Assembly (NCBI RefSeq): GCF_000767615.3
Contig: NZ_CP009553.3
Location: 1,178,001-1,242,000, forward strand
From: Pandoraea pnomenusa
Lineage (GTDB): Bacteria; Pseudomonadota; Gammaproteobacteria; Burkholderiales; Burkholderiaceae
Length of the DNA stretch: 64,000 nucleotides
Direction: 5' to 3'
Shown here: positions 32,138 through 40,149 of the stretch, one piece after another
Numbering within the stretch: position 1 is the stretch's first letter
Layout: each line of letters starts with the position of its first letter
The notes under the pieces: generated by a model
The model's input: only the letters and a program-made list of their open reading frames with translations
Database searches by the model: none
Told to the model about the DNA's origin: nothing
Made by a program: the position numbers and the translations under genes

Positions 32138-32224
32138 TTATCGCAGTCGATAGCGTGCCGCGCGGCATCCCGGTTGGGGCAGCGTACGGCGACGTCGGAT
32201 CGAGGCGATGGCAATCAGGTTCAT
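32138..32224 (-). CDS. Putative arginine-rich leader peptide of argD
   Basis: A 28-codon frame from ATG 32224 to TAA, with eight arginine codons: four in a row at codons 10-13 (CGA CGT CGC CGT), then codons 21, 24, 26 and 28. It lies between a good promoter and the terminator before argD, with 23 bases between its stop and the hairpin. That is the layout of amino-acid attenuators. There is no ribosome binding site and the predicted transcript starts at about the ATG, so translation would be leaderless. GC-rich random frames are also Arg-rich, so this remains a hypothesis. Confidence 0.45.
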   Translation of the reverse strand: MNLIAIASIRRRRTLPQPGCRAARYRLR

Positions 32225-32231
32225 GTCGGCA

Positions 32232-32261
32232 AGCATAAAGCGCTCAGGCGGCGCTTGTCAA
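32232..32261 (-). promoter_or_regulatory. Sigma-70 promoter of the argD leader
   Basis: On minus, a perfect TTGACA (32261-32256) and TATGCT (32237-32232) are 18 bases apart. The start would be near 32225, giving a leader of about 180 bases before argD. Confidence 0.6.
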
Positions 32262-32322
32262 AGGGTATGCGCGCACTGTGGCGCGCGTGCATCTGCGGGC
32301 CGGCGCCAGGCGGCGCCGCGTG

Positions 32323-33357
32323 TCACTGACCGCCGCCCGGATTGTCGGCCTCGGTGGTGAAGGCGTCGGCGAAGAAGGCGTCTTCCGGCAGCCGGTGGTG
32401 GGCGACGAAGTCGCGGCGTGCCGACTCGACCATCACCGGCGCGCCGCAGGCATATACCTCGTAGCCCGACATATCGGGCAGGTCTTCGGCCACGGCGCGG
32501 TGCACGAAGCCCGTGCGGCCTTGCCACTGGTCTTCTGGCGCGGCCTCGGAGAGCACGGGCACGAACCTGAAACCCGGGATCTCGCGCGCCCACTGCTCGG
32601 CGAGTTCGCGCATGTAGATGTCTTTCAACCGACGCGCGCCCCAGTAGAGCGTCATCGGCCGCGTGAGCCCCTTGTGAACGGCATGCTCGACGATGGCCTT
32701 GATCGGCGCGAAGCCGGTGCCAGAGGCGAGCAGCACGATCGGCTTGTCCGACTCCTCGCGCAGGAAGAATGTCCCCAGCGGGCCTTCGAAGCGCAGGATC
32801 TCGCGCACCTTCATGTGCTCGAACACGTGGTCCGTGAACACCCCGCCGGGCATGTGGCGCAGGTGCAGTTCCATGAAGCCTTCCTCGTGGGGCGCGGTGG
32901 CCATCGAGTAGCTGCGGCGCCTGCCGTCCTTCAGGATGAATTCGATGTACTGGCCGGCAAGGTACTGGAACCGCTCGTTGGCGGGCAGTTGCAGGCGCAT
33001 GACCATCACGTCGTCGGCGCGGCGCTCCAGCGCATTCACGCGGCACGGCAGGCGCTTGACCGGGATATCGCCGATGCCCTTGACCTCGCGCGATTCCACG
33101 ACGAGATCGCTCTTGGCATGCGCGCAGCACAGCAGCGCGAAGCCGCGTGTTTCCTCGTCCTTCGACAAGGCGGAGCTCGAATGCGCACCATGCTCGACGG
33201 CGCCCTCGACGAGCTTGGCCTTGCACGACCCGCAACCGCCGTTCTTGCAGCCGTAAGGCAGCCCGATGCCCTGACGCAGCGCCGCGGAAAGCACGGCCTC
33301 GCCGTCTTCGACCTGGAACTCGCGCCCGCTCGGCACGAGGGTAACGTTGTAAGCCAT
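32323..33357 (-). CDS. Ferredoxin-FAD-NAD(P)H reductase (CDP-6-deoxy-hexulose-dehydrase reductase type)
   Basis: A 344-residue electron-transfer protein. The N-terminal 2Fe-2S domain has the plant-type cysteine pattern CKNGGCGSCKAK plus FALLCC. It is followed by an FAD domain with GQYIEFILKDGRRRSYSMA and an NAD(P)H domain with LLASGTGFAPIKAIVEH. This order is shared by phenol hydroxylase reductase and by AscD/DdhD, which reduces the deoxysugar dehydrase E1; automatic annotation often names it so in Burkholderia. No dideoxysugar genes are here, so its electron acceptor is unknown. It starts 15 bases from a divergent gene. Confidence 0.85.
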   Translation of the reverse strand: MAYNVTLVPSGREFQVEDGEAVLSAALRQGIGLPYGCKNGGCGSCKAKLVEGAVEHGAHSSSALSKDEETRGFALLCCAHAKSDLVVESREVKGIGDIPVKRLPCRVNALERRADDVMVMRLQLPANERFQYLAGQYIEFILKDGRRRSYSMATAPHEEGFMELHLRHMPGGVFTDHVFEHMKVREILRFEGPLGTFFLREESDKPIVLLASGTGFAPIKAIVEHAVHKGLTRPMTLYWGARRLKDIYMRELAEQWAREIPGFRFVPVLSEAAPEDQWQGRTGFVHRAVAEDLPDMSGYEVYACGAPVMVESARRDFVAHHRLPEDAFFADAFTTEADNPGGGQ

Positions 33358-33359
33358 AC

Positions 33360-33365
33360 TACAAT
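33360..33365 (+). promoter_or_regulatory. Possible -10 of the epimerase-like gene
   Basis: TACAAT lies in the 15-base gap between two divergent start codons and ends seven bases before the plus-strand ATG. Transcription from it would give a leaderless message. No -35 is recognisable. Confidence 0.25.
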
Positions 33366-33372
33366 CCGAAAA

Positions 33373-34521
33373 ATGAAAAATTCGTCGAAACTCTTCGGTC
33401 GTCCGCGCCTGCTGGTGGTGGGCTGCGGCGACGTCGGCATGCGTGCGCTGCCGGCCCTCGTCAAACGCTTTCGCGTCTTCGCGGTGACCTCCAGCGATGC
33501 GCGTCACCCGGCCTTGCGCGCGGCGGGTGCCGTACCCGTCGTCGCCAACCTGGACCATGCCGCGAGCCTGCATCGCATCGGACATCTGGCGCCACGGGTG
33601 TTGCATCTGGCGCCGCCCGCCGGGGTGGCAGGCAGCGGCCGGCTGGACCTTCGCACCCGCCGGTTGCGCGCCGCACTGACCCGTGCGCCGAAGCCTGCCA
33701 TTGTACCCGACGGGGGCCATCGGACCGTGCCACGACAGCCACGTCGGGTATTGGTCTACGCGAGCACCAGCGGGGTGTACGGCGACTGTGGCGGCGCCCG
33801 GGTGAACGAGACACGTACGCCATCGCCACGCTCGCCGCGCGGGCAGCGGCGCGTCGACGCGGAGCGCACCGTGCGCATGCTGGGTCGTCCGTCATCGCAC
33901 GCCCGGAACACGCGCCGCACCCTGGCAGCGGGACCCGCGCGGGCCATGAGCCCGGCCGCCGGCGGCGTGCGTGCGACCTGGCGTCGATCGGCGCCAGGTC
34001 GCACGCCATGGCGCACGACGCTGGTGCGCATTCCCGGCATTTACGCGGCCGACCGTCTGCCCGTGGGGCGTCTGCAGCGCGGCACGCCGGCACTGCTGCC
34101 AGCCGACGACGTCTTCACCAATCACATCCACGCCGACGATCTCGCCGCGATCCTGATTCGCGCGATGTGGCGAGGCAAGGCGCAACGCGTGGTTCACGCG
34201 AGCGACGACACGGAATGGCGCATGGGCGAGTACTTCGATCGCGTGGCCGACGCGCTCGGGCTGCCGCGGGCCCCGCGCGTGTCGCGCGCCGAAGCCCAAT
34301 GTGTGCTGGAGCCGACGCTGCTGTCGTTCATGTCGGAATCGCGCCGGCTCGACAATACGCGCCTCAAACGCGAGTTGGGCTACCGGCTGGCATATCCGGA
34401 CGTGGCGGCGCTGCTGGCCACGCTGACCCCTTCGGCCCATCCTGCCCTTCCAGCCCCTTCATCCCCGTCAACCCATATAGCCGCCCCGGCGTTGTCCGCG
34501 CCTTCCGGTGACGACGCCTGA
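33373..34521 (+). CDS. NAD(P)-dependent epimerase / SDR-like protein (YeeZ type)
   Basis: A 382-residue protein with an N-terminal Rossmann site RLLVVGCGDVGMRAL, the segment VLVYASTSGVYGDCGG with the Ser/Thr and Tyr expected in an extended SDR, VRIPGIYAADRLP, and NHIHADDLAAILIRA. It resembles YeeZ but is about 100 residues longer. The extra length is an Arg/Pro/Ala-rich stretch at about 180-215 and a Pro/Ser-rich tail, both of low complexity. Function unknown. It is divergent from the ferredoxin reductase with 15 bases between starts. Confidence 0.75.
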   Translation: MKNSSKLFGRPRLLVVGCGDVGMRALPALVKRFRVFAVTSSDARHPALRAAGAVPVVANLDHAASLHRIGHLAPRVLHLAPPAGVAGSGRLDLRTRRLRAALTRAPKPAIVPDGGHRTVPRQPRRVLVYASTSGVYGDCGGARVNETRTPSPRSPRGQRRVDAERTVRMLGRPSSHARNTRRTLAAGPARAMSPAAGGVRATWRRSAPGRTPWRTTLVRIPGIYAADRLPVGRLQRGTPALLPADDVFTNHIHADDLAAILIRAMWRGKAQRVVHASDDTEWRMGEYFDRVADALGLPRAPRVSRAEAQCVLEPTLLSFMSESRRLDNTRLKRELGYRLAYPDVAALLATLTPSAHPALPAPSSPSTHIAAPALSAPSGDDA

Positions 34522-34671
34522 GCGGCGTGGCGAGCCAATGCCGTGCTGGAGCATGCCTGTGGCGAGCACGGCGTCTTCCGGAATGGCGCGTGTGACGCGG
34601 GCGCTGAGATAGGCCGGCGCGCTCGCGCGCGGCCAGGCCAGCCAAACGACGAGTGCGAACCGCGGCGCCAT
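34468..34671 (-). CDS. Small hypothetical protein coupled to the BON-domain gene
   Basis: A 67-codon frame whose ATG overlaps the stop of the upstream BON-domain gene as TAATG. It begins with a hydrophobic stretch (FALVVWLAW) and then has VTRAIPEDAVLATGML, which faintly resembles the SAF domain of CpaB/FlgA proteins. Its last 54 bases overlap the 3' end of the opposite epimerase-like gene. It may be real, a remnant of a longer gene, or chance. Confidence 0.3.
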   Translation of the reverse strand: MAPRFALVVWLAWPRASAPAYLSARVTRAIPEDAVLATGMLQHGIGSPRRSGVVTGRRGQRRGGYMG

Positions 34672-35303
34672 TACGGCAGCGGGCGCGCGCCGGCCGGCGG
34701 TTCGGGGTGCGCCGGCGTCGGGTAGGTCGGGCGCGGGAGCGGCGTGCCGGGGCGGCGTACGACGATCTGATCGACTACGGCTTCGACGTCGGCCGTCTCG
34801 CCGAGCGCCTTGATGAATTTCGCCACGGGAAAGCCCGGAGCGACGCAGCCCTGCACGACGACGATGCGCCGCTGGAACGTGAGCCAGAGCGATGTTTGCG
34901 TCGCCCACGGCAACGCGACGGCAAGGCTCGAAAGCCGGCGTTGGGCGGACTCGGCGATCTCGGTGTCGTATCGATAACTGTTCGACAGCCGGCAGCGTCC
35001 CTCCAGCCAGCAGTGGTTGCCCTTCTCGATGCGATGATGGGCGTCGGCAAGCCAGTCCGATTCACGCATCGCGGGGCCCAGCGGGGTGGGGCAGTCGGCG
35101 ATGGCCGATGAAATGTGGAGAAACGGATCGTGGCCGAAATTGCGCGGCTCGTCCTGCGCGGCGGGGCCCGCGGACGCTTCGGAAGCCCCCGGCGCGCCGC
35201 CGGACAAGGCGTTCGGCGCGGCCTGCGCGCCGGCGTGCGCAAGACACGCGAGCGCGGCGCACATGGCGATGGGGCCGCACAGTGTGAAGATGGCTCGGCA
35301 CAT
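34671..35303 (-). CDS. Predicted secreted BON-domain protein
   Basis: A 210-residue protein starting with a signal peptide (CRAIFTLCGPIAMCAALACL, cleavage after AHAGAQA). The mature part has SSAIADCP, HCWLEGRCRL and a C-terminal BON-like segment SLWLTFQRRIVVVQGCV followed by ETADVEAVVDQIV. The four or so cysteines could form disulphides in the periplasm. Similar proteins occur across Burkholderia; their function is unknown, though BON domains often bind membranes. ATG 35303 follows GGAGG. It is divergent from a two-component system. Confidence 0.75.
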   Translation of the reverse strand: MCRAIFTLCGPIAMCAALACLAHAGAQAAPNALSGGAPGASEASAGPAAQDEPRNFGHDPFLHISSAIADCPTPLGPAMRESDWLADAHHRIEKGNHCWLEGRCRLSNSYRYDTEIAESAQRRLSSLAVALPWATQTSLWLTFQRRIVVVQGCVAPGFPVAKFIKALGETADVEAVVDQIVVRRPGTPLPRPTYPTPAHPEPPAGARPLP

Positions 35304-35631
35304 GCTGCCTCCGATGCCCGTCTCGGGCGATACGGACAACGCCGTGGTGTCGGCGCGGGTAGGGTGCGAAAGCTATAATTGCGCGTTATGTCGTGCAACG
35401 TCGCCTTATTTCATGCTTTTTTGATCTTTCGCGAGCACGTCGCTTTCGTCGTGGTCCGGAGGCGCCTTTCCAATCCTTTCCGGAACAGGGCTTGAGCGCC
35501 ATTCTATAAGATGCTTCGGCCGACGCCGGAACGGGCGAACGTGCAAACTTCGGTGCATCTCGACATCGAGGGGAGCACGCATCATGTTCAAGGGGACAGG
35601 CGCGCCACGTTTCAATTACCGAGAGAGATCC
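35304..35631. other. Intergenic region between BON gene and response regulator
   Basis: This 328-base gap contains a perfect TATAAT at 35374-35379 on plus but no -35 at a suitable distance, and a GAGAGAG ribosome site near the end. No gene or terminator was seen. Confidence 0.4.
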
Positions 35632-36498
35632 ATGAGTCTGCATGTTCTTCTGGTCGACGACGATCCGGTCGTACGCGACCTGTTGCGCGAATTGTTGCAT
35701 GCCAACGGCATGCAGGTCTCGGTGCTGCACGACGGCGCGTCGTTGCTGCGCCGCCTCGAACTCGAGCGCCCGTCGGTGATTCTGCTCGACATCATGATGC
35801 CGGAGCGCGACGGCCTGCGCGCGCTCCAGGACCTGAGAGCCGCCGGCGAGGACATCCCGGTCATCATGCTGTCCGCGCGCGGCGGGCCGCTCGACCGGGC
35901 GCTCGGGCTCGAGCTGGGGGCCGACGACTATCTGGCCAAGCCGTTCGATCCGCGCGAACTGCTCGCCCGCATTCACGCCGTGCTGCGCCGCCGGGGGCCC
36001 GTGGCGGCGAGCGCACCCGATGCACGCGCGCCGTATCGCTTCGGGCCGTTCGAGCTCGATTACGGGCTGCGCACGTTGCAGCGCGAGGGCGAGCGGCTGC
36101 CGCTGCGCGACACCGAGTTCGCCATGCTCAAGGCATTCACGCACCACCCGATGCAGGTGCTGCCGCGTGTGAAGCTGCACGCCATGCTGTACGGCGACGG
36201 CATTGCGTTTCGCGACCGGAGCCTGGACGTGCCGGTGTGGCGCCTGCGGCGTCTCATCGAAGCCGACCCGTCGGCGCCGCGCTACATCCAGACGATTCGC
36301 GGCAAGGGGTACGTGTTCGTGCCGGGTGGTGAGTTGGCCGAGGACGCGACGTCCGAGGCGGGCGAGCGCTCCGGTGGTGCGCAAGGCACGGGCGGTGCGG
36401 GTGGCGTGGACGATCGCGGTGCCGCCGGCGGCGTGGCGCTTGCGCCAGCCGCGGCGAACCTTGGCGCCATGCGCGCATGGCGGGAGTCGGCGGCGTGA
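35632..36498 (+). CDS. OmpR-family response regulator
   Basis: DNA-binding response regulator of 288 residues. The receiver has the acidic pair DDD near residue 9, the phospho-acceptor Asp in LLDIMMPERDG (about 53), Ser/Thr in MLSARG and Lys in YLAKPFDPREL. The winged-helix domain ends with the wing motif YIQTIRGKGYVFVP. After this comes an unusual 50-residue Gly/Ala-rich tail not normal for OmpR, which overlaps the kinase start. ATG 35632 gives the regular N-terminus; an in-frame upstream ATG at 35584 is less likely. It is paired with the downstream EnvZ-like kinase. Confidence 0.93.
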   Translation: MSLHVLLVDDDPVVRDLLRELLHANGMQVSVLHDGASLLRRLELERPSVILLDIMMPERDGLRALQDLRAAGEDIPVIMLSARGGPLDRALGLELGADDYLAKPFDPRELLARIHAVLRRRGPVAASAPDARAPYRFGPFELDYGLRTLQREGERLPLRDTEFAMLKAFTHHPMQVLPRVKLHAMLYGDGIAFRDRSLDVPVWRLRRLIEADPSAPRYIQTIRGKGYVFVPGGELAEDATSEAGERSGGAQGTGGAGGVDDRGAAGGVALAPAAANLGAMRAWRESAA

Positions 36499-37808
36499 AT
36501 TGGCGGCGGTTGCTGCGCGACTCTTTGTTCGCGCGCATGGCATGGCTGGGTATCGCCGTCTTGCTGGTGATGCATCTGGTGTGGAGCGCACTGGTGTTCT
36601 ACCAGCGTCCTCGCCAGCAGGTCGACGGCTTTGCGCGCGGACTGCTCGTGGCCATTCAGAGCGTGGATCAGCGCGCCGTCGATCCGGGCAGTCTCGCACC
36701 GCCGCACGGCTTGCGCCGCGTGCCGTTGGCCGACGCGCCGGCGTTTGCCGCCGAAGCCGACGACGCGCGTGCCTCGCGGCTGCGGCACGAGTTGCTCTCG
36801 CGTCTTCCAGCGGGCACGCAGTTGCATCTGGTCAACGAGCGCAAGCGGGGCAATCTGTGGGTGCTGTTGCCCGGGCACACGGAATGGATCGTCATCGGAC
36901 TCGATCTGCCCCCCATGCCGCCGTTCGTGCGCGAGACGCTCGGCATTCTGATCGGCGCCGTGCTGCTCGCGCTGCTCGTCGCCTGGCAAATGCAGCGGCC
37001 CATCGCCCGCGTGGCGCAGGCCGCCCGCGTGATCGCGCGCGGGCGGCGCCCGGCGCTGCTGCCCGAGCAGGGGCCGCACGAACTGCGCGACCTCTCGCAC
37101 GCGTTCAACGACATGGCCAAGCGCCTGGCCGAAGCGGAGGACAATCAGGCGATCATGCTCGCCGGCATTGCGCACGACCTGAAGTCGCCGCTCACGCGAC
37201 TGCGTCTGCGCGCCGACCTGATCGACAACGAAGGCTCGCGCGAAGGTTTCGTGCGCGACATCAAGTCCATCGATCACATCGTGCAGCAATTCCTCGCGTA
37301 TGCCCGCGACGAGGCCGACACGAGCCCGCTCGTAAGCGTCGACGCGTTCCTGCGCGAGCAATTCCCGGCGGAGGATTCGCTGTTCGTTTCTCACCTGCGC
37401 GCGGGCGAAGCGTTTCAGCTTCCGCGCACGTTGCTCGATCGCGTGATGTCGAATCTCGTGGACAACGCGCTGGAGCATGGCGAGCCGCCGGTGCGGCTGG
37501 CAACGTGGCGCGACGGCGCGGCGGGGTACATCGAAGTGAGCGACTGCGGCGCGGGGATCGCCGAGGATCAGGTGGCGCTGGCGATGCGGCCGTTCGTGCG
37601 GCTCGATGCGTCGCGCGGCGGCGAGGGACACTGCGGGCTCGGCCTGGCGCTCGTCGGCCGTCTGGTGGAAGGGCGCGGGGGGAGTGTTCGGCTGGACCGG
37701 TCGCCGGGCGGTGGCTTGCGCGTGACGCTGTGCCTGCCCATCCCGCCCGGGCGCTCCGGACTCCCGGTATGCCAGGGGCGGGACGCGGCAGGCGCGCGGG
37801 CCGCCTGA
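36495..37808 (+). CDS. EnvZ-like sensor histidine kinase
   Basis: Inner-membrane sensor of about 437 residues. Two membrane segments flank a periplasmic domain of about 120 residues, then come HAMP (MQRPIARVAQAARVIARG), the phospho-acceptor His near residue 227 in GIAHDLKSPLTRLRLR, and the ATPase domain with N box NLVDNALEHG, DCGAGI and GHCGLGLALV. GTG 36495 overlaps the regulator stop as GTGA and has GGGAG eight bases upstream; an in-frame ATG at 36477 has no ribosome site. The stimulus is unknown. Confidence 0.92.
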   Translation: MNWRRLLRDSLFARMAWLGIAVLLVMHLVWSALVFYQRPRQQVDGFARGLLVAIQSVDQRAVDPGSLAPPHGLRRVPLADAPAFAAEADDARASRLRHELLSRLPAGTQLHLVNERKRGNLWVLLPGHTEWIVIGLDLPPMPPFVRETLGILIGAVLLALLVAWQMQRPIARVAQAARVIARGRRPALLPEQGPHELRDLSHAFNDMAKRLAEAEDNQAIMLAGIAHDLKSPLTRLRLRADLIDNEGSREGFVRDIKSIDHIVQQFLAYARDEADTSPLVSVDAFLREQFPAEDSLFVSHLRAGEAFQLPRTLLDRVMSNLVDNALEHGEPPVRLATWRDGAAGYIEVSDCGAGIAEDQVALAMRPFVRLDASRGGEGHCGLGLALVGRLVEGRGGSVRLDRSPGGGLRVTLCLPIPPGRSGLPVCQGRDAAGARAA

Positions 37809-37857
37809 CCGATGGCATGACGCCGCAAGGGCGGCTTCGCGCCATCGGCGCCGGACG

Positions 37858-38784
37858 TCAATAGATTTCCGGCACGATCATCTCGGGCGGAACGGGGTGA
37901 CGCATGTAGTCGTCGCTGCGTGCGCGCTCGGGCAGCACCACCTGCGAGCGCTCGACGTCGTGATACGGCACCTGAGCGAGCAGGTGGTGAATGCAGTTCA
38001 GCCGGGCGCGCTTCTTGTCGTCGGCCTGCACGACCCACCAGGGGGCTTCGGGAATATGGGTGCGTTCGAGCATCACTTCCTTGGCCACCGTGTATTTCTC
38101 CCAGCGCGTACGGCTCTCGAGATCCATCGGGCTGAGCTTCCATTGCTTGAGCGGGTCCTGAATCCGCGCCATGAAGCGCGCTTCCTGCTCTTCATCGGAA
38201 ATCGAGAACCAGTACTTGACGATCTGGACGCCGCTGCGCACGAGCATCTTCTCGAACTCGGGCACCGAGCGAAAGAACTCCTCGTATTCGTTCTGGGTGC
38301 AGAATCCCATCACGTGCTCCACGCCCGCGCGGTTGTACCAGCTGCGGTCGAACAGCACGATCTCGCCCGCTGCGGGCAGATGCTGCACATAGCGCTGGAA
38401 GTACCACTGCGTGCGCTCCCGGTCGTTGGGGGCGGGCAGGGCGGCCACGCGGCATACCCGCGGATTCAGGCGCTGGGTGATGCGTTTGATCGCGCCGCCC
38501 TTGCCGGCCGCGTCGCGGCCTTCGAAGATCACGACCAGACGGTGTCGGCTGCGGATCACCCAGTCCTGGAGCTTGACGAGCTCGCCCTGCAGTCGGAACA
38601 GTTCGCGGAAATAGTGCAGACGATCGTCTCGCGCGGCATCGGTCAGGTCGTTCAGGCCGGGCAGGCGAAGATCGTCGATCTCCATCTCGATCTCTTCGTC
38701 GTAGCTGTCGATCAGGTCGTCCTGCAGACGGCGCACGAGCCTGTCGTCGGGCGTATGGGCGGCGTCGGAATCGAATTTGGTCAT
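37858..38784 (-). CDS. ppk2: Polyphosphate kinase 2
   Basis: Uses polyphosphate to phosphorylate nucleoside mono- or diphosphates, or the reverse. The 308-residue protein has Walker A GRDAAGKGG (89-97), Walker B LFDRSWYNRAG (144-154), the following VMGFC and the family EEFFRSVPEFEKML and SPMDLESRTRWEKYTVAKE segments. The N-terminal extension with DEEIEMEIDDLRL is typical of one-domain Burkholderiales PPK2. Class I versus II substrate choice cannot be read with certainty. It converges on the EnvZ-like gene. Confidence 0.93.
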   Translation of the reverse strand: MTKFDSDAAHTPDDRLVRRLQDDLIDSYDEEIEMEIDDLRLPGLNDLTDAARDDRLHYFRELFRLQGELVKLQDWVIRSRHRLVVIFEGRDAAGKGGAIKRITQRLNPRVCRVAALPAPNDRERTQWYFQRYVQHLPAAGEIVLFDRSWYNRAGVEHVMGFCTQNEYEEFFRSVPEFEKMLVRSGVQIVKYWFSISDEEQEARFMARIQDPLKQWKLSPMDLESRTRWEKYTVAKEVMLERTHIPEAPWWVVQADDKKRARLNCIHHLLAQVPYHDVERSQVVLPERARSDDYMRHPVPPEMIVPEIY

Positions 38785-39132
38785 GGCGGCGATCTCTTGC
38801 GGGCCGGAAAGACGAAGGACACCCGTAACGTCCGGGTGGTGGCGGGCGGACGGCCTGCGCCGTGGCGCCGGGCGGATGGCCGCGTTTGGCGCGCCCGTGA
38901 GGCAGCACCGAGTATGCGACGATTTTATGACAATCGCATGGCGCTGACGAACGTGACGCCCTCGGCGACCTCGGCCATCGCCTGAAGCACGGGGGCGCCA
39001 GTGTGTCGACGGGCAGGGGTGTCGGCAAAAACGCTGTCATGAAAGCGAAATATGACATTGCCATGATGGTCCCTCCCACCGCCATGCGGTGCGGCGACCG
39101 TCCTTCCCCTCGCTCGTTCAGACACCGCGCGC
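38785..39132. other. Intergenic region between ppk2 and zntB
   Basis: 348 bases that must hold the divergent promoters of ppk2 and zntB. A short inverted repeat CACCCG / CGGGTG lies near 38820-38840. No other structure or small gene was clear. Confidence 0.35.
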
Positions 39133-40149
39133 ATGTTCGCTGACCTGGTTCACAACGCTTACGGCTGCGATCAGGCCGGCCTGATCTATGGCTACCGCTT
39201 CGTCGATGGCGCGTCGCCCGAGCCGATCGATTCGGACGATGCGCTGGCGTGGCTGGCACAGGGCGAGCGCGCGCAAGGGTTTCTATGGCTGCATTTCAAC
39301 TTCGCGCATGTGGCGTGCGAGAAGTGGCTGCAACAGCGCCTGACGCTCCCCGGCGAGTTCTACGACAGCCTGAGCGAGGGGTCGCGCTCCACGCGCATTG
39401 AACATTCCGAGGACTGGCTGCTGGCCGTCATCAACGATGTGATTTTCGCGTTCGATATCGCGCAGTCCGAAATTTCGACGCTACGTGTGGCGGCCAACGC
39501 ACGACTGCTGGTGACCGGACGTGTGAAGCCATTGCGCTCGATCGACAAGCTGCGCGCGTCGGTCAAACGCGGCGATGCCTTCCGTTCGCCGCTTGCGCTG
39601 CTGGTGCACCTGTTGCGCGACCAGGCCGACGTGCTCGAGCGCATCGTGCGCGAGACGAGCCGCCGGGTCGATACGGTCGAAGACCGCCTGTTGCAGCAGC
39701 GCATCGAGAGCAATCGCGCCGATCTGGGCTCGCTGCGCCGGGTGCTCGTTCGGCTGCAACGTCTGCTGGCGCCGGAGCCTGCCGCGCTGTTTCGCCTGCT
39801 CAGCCGCCCGCCAGCCTGGGGGCATGCGGAAGACGTGCAGGAGTTTCGCCAGGCGACGGAGGAGTTCGCGGTGGTGCTCAACGATCTCTGCGCATTGCTC
39901 GAGCGCATCAAGCTGCTACAGGAAGAGATTGCGGCAATGGTGAGCGAGCGCACGGACCGCACCATCTACACGCTCACGGTCGTGACCATGCTGGCGCTCC
40001 CCATCAACATCGTGGCGGGCTTCTTCGGCATGAACGTGGGCGGCATTCCGCTCTCGGATCATCCACACGGCTTCTGGGTGCTCGTGGCGATTGTCGCTAC
40101 CGGCACCGCAGCCGCAGGCTGGTGGGCGTTTCGCCGCCGTCCCGAGTGA
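39133..40149 (+). CDS. zntB: CorA-family metal transporter, ZntB type
   Basis: Pentameric inner-membrane channel-like transporter; ZntB members move Zn2+ with protons. The 338-residue protein has a large soluble N-terminal part, a long helix region rich in Leu/Arg, and two C-terminal membrane segments. The first ends with the signature GMN (299-301) in FFGMNVGGIPL. WLWLHFNFAH-like FLWLHFNFAH and TRIEHSEDWLLAVINDV fit ZntB more than classical CorA. Mg2+ transport cannot be excluded. Confidence 0.88.
   Translation: MFADLVHNAYGCDQAGLIYGYRFVDGASPEPIDSDDALAWLAQGERAQGFLWLHFNFAHVACEKWLQQRLTLPGEFYDSLSEGSRSTRIEHSEDWLLAVINDVIFAFDIAQSEISTLRVAANARLLVTGRVKPLRSIDKLRASVKRGDAFRSPLALLVHLLRDQADVLERIVRETSRRVDTVEDRLLQQRIESNRADLGSLRRVLVRLQRLLAPEPAALFRLLSRPPAWGHAEDVQEFRQATEEFAVVLNDLCALLERIKLLQEEIAAMVSERTDRTIYTLTVVTMLALPINIVAGFFGMNVGGIPLSDHPHGFWVLVAIVATGTAAAGWWAFRRRPE

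Noticed and set aside
34468..34908. A longer 146-codon version of the small frame after the BON gene.
   Set aside because: Its first half is a shadow of the BON-domain gene in another frame; only the part from the TAATG overlap is plausible.
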